In this document: piece by piece, positions 63,249 through 64,000 of the stretch
Numbering within the stretch: position 1 is the stretch's first letter
Layout: each line of letters opens with the position of its first letter
Origin: Zoogloea sp041911615
GTDB lineage: Bacteria; Pseudomonadota; Gammaproteobacteria; Burkholderiales; Rhodocyclaceae
Assembly: GCF_041911615.1 (NCBI RefSeq)
Contig: NZ_JAYROR010000138.1
Location: 1-64,000, forward strand
Length of the DNA stretch: 64,000 nucleotides
Direction of reading: 5' to 3'
Translations under genes and position numbers: made by a program
The notes under the pieces: model-generated
The model's database searches: none
What the model was told of the DNA's origin: nothing
Seen by the model: only the letters and a program-made list of their open reading frames with translations

Positions 63249-64000
63249 CGGCCGTCTCCGTCGGCGGGCAGTCGCTGGCGCAGCGTGACCAGCAGGGGTT
63301 GCAGCGCCCGCACCAGGCTGGCGAAGGGACGTGCCAGGGCGTCGGCGTCCTGACCGTCGCGGATGGCGTTGCAGATCGCGGCGGCCTGGTCGAACACGCG
63401 CAGCGCGCCGACGTTGCCGGCCGAGCCCTTGAGGGAATGCGCCAGGCGTTCGACCTCGGCCAACTGGCCGGCGGCCAGGGCGGCCTGCAGGTGCTCGACC
63501 ACGTCGGCATGGGCCTCGACGAAGATGCGCAGGATGCGCAGATAGGTGGGCCACTTGCCGCGCACCATGCGCAGGCCACGCTCGGTGTCCAGGCCGTCGA
63601 CGGTGCCGAGCACGCTTTCCCAGTCCGGCGCCGCGTCGGGGGGCGGCGCCTTCAGCGGGCCGCGCCCCTCGCCGCCGAGCCACTTGAACAGCATCCGGTG
63701 CAGCGCCTCGGGCTCGACCGGCTTGGCGATGAAATCGTTCATGCCAGCGGCGAAGCAGGCCTCCTGGTCTTCCTCGAAGGCGTTGGCGGTCATCGCGAGA
63801 ATCGGCGTCTTGCCCCGGCCGGGCAGGTGGCGGATGCGGCGGGTGGCCTCGAGACCGTCCATCACCGGCATCTGCATGTCCATGAGGATCAGGTCGTAGT
63901 CGGCGACGCCGGCCAGGTCGACGGCTTCCTGGCCGTTGGCGGCGTGGTCGATGACGAGCCCCAGGTTGGCCAGCATGTCGAGGGCGACTTCCTGGTTGAG
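63245..64000 (-). CDS. Receiver-HPt protein, N-terminus beyond the window (partial)
   Basis: At least 251 residues; the frame runs off the right edge, where LNQEVALDMLANLGL suggests the start of a receiver domain or a longer hybrid kinase. Receiver: phospho-Asp in YDLILMDMQMPVMDG, TPILAMTAN, FIAKPVEPEAL. HPt: HSLKGSAGNVGA (phospho-His) near residue 200 of the visible part. It overlaps the hemerythrin kinase by 4 bases, so the two probably form one phosphorelay. Confidence 0.9.
   Translation of the reverse strand, partial: LNQEVALDMLANLGLVIDHAANGQEAVDLAGVADYDLILMDMQMPVMDGLEATRRIRHLPGRGKTPILAMTANAFEEDQEACFAAGMNDFIAKPVEPEALHRMLFKWLGGEGRGPLKAPPPDAAPDWESVLGTVDGLDTERGLRMVRGKWPTYLRILRIFVEAHADVVEHLQAALAAGQLAEVERLAHSLKGSAGNVGALRVFDQAAAICNAIRDGQDADALARPFASLVRALQPLLVTLRQRLPADGDGR

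Overview
The window is high-GC bacterial chromosome. Its gene content and order fit a betaproteobacterium, most likely of the Rhodocyclales (Azoarcus/Thauera-like); this is inferred from gene families and synteny, since no rRNA is present. Supporting signs are the ubiT-ubiV-ubiU set for O2-independent ubiquinone synthesis, the divergent lysM-dprA-smg-topB / def-fmt-htpX arrangement, nadD-rsfS-rlmH-maf-rng, two BPSS1780-type membrane proteins, an extra-long tandem UvrA, and an SAH riboswitch in front of ahcY. No prophage, complete insertion sequence or CRISPR array was seen.

Layout. 0-2.5 kb: ubiT/ubiV/ubiU on the minus strand. 2.5-11 kb: lipoprotein, sodium:solute symporter, stand-alone LON domain protein, GT14-type glycosyltransferase, VanZ-like protein, thioredoxin-like ferredoxin, hydrolase, GST and a NodIJ-type ABC exporter. 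11.0-11.35 kb: a striking array of degenerate 21-bp units carrying palindromes. 11.4-17.2 kb: cutA, dsbD, then a metallophosphoesterase paired with a CHAT-domain protease-like protein. 17.2-19.9 kb: SAH riboswitch, ahcY and metF (methyl cycle). 20.0-22.9 kb: a short J-domain protein followed by three unrecognised proteins in one apparent operon.

23.0-29.6 kb is an accessory island, visibly richer in A+T than its surroundings. It holds an overlapping minus-strand operon encoding an adenine methyltransferase with a specificity-type C-terminus, an AAA+ ATPase with zinc ribbon, and a HEPN-type protein. Next to it is a single-HKD PLD-family nuclease-like protein. I read this as a candidate defence locus. 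A second 21-bp-periodic palindrome array lies at 29.4-29.6 kb, directly before a small unknown gene with a good sigma70-type promoter. A tRNA cluster (Leu-CAG, Asp-GUC, Gly-GCC, Val-GAC) follows at 30.3-30.7 kb.

30.8-44.4 kb is core: rep helicase, FUSC protein, thrB, two BPSS1780 proteins, nadD-rsfS-rlmH, maf, rng, an HhH-fusion protein, a YgjP-like metalloprotein, a cytoplasmic PhnD-like protein and pldA. 44.4-50 kb is a 1866-residue UvrA with four ABC ATPase modules and an in-frame repeat-derived insert. 50-57.9 kb has a DUF1631-type protein, a small membrane protein, an HDOD protein, topB, smg and dprA. 58-61.8 kb has a LysM protein divergent from def-fmt-htpX. The right edge (61.8-64 kb) holds a hemerythrin-fused histidine kinase and the C-terminal part of a receiver-HPt protein that runs off the window.
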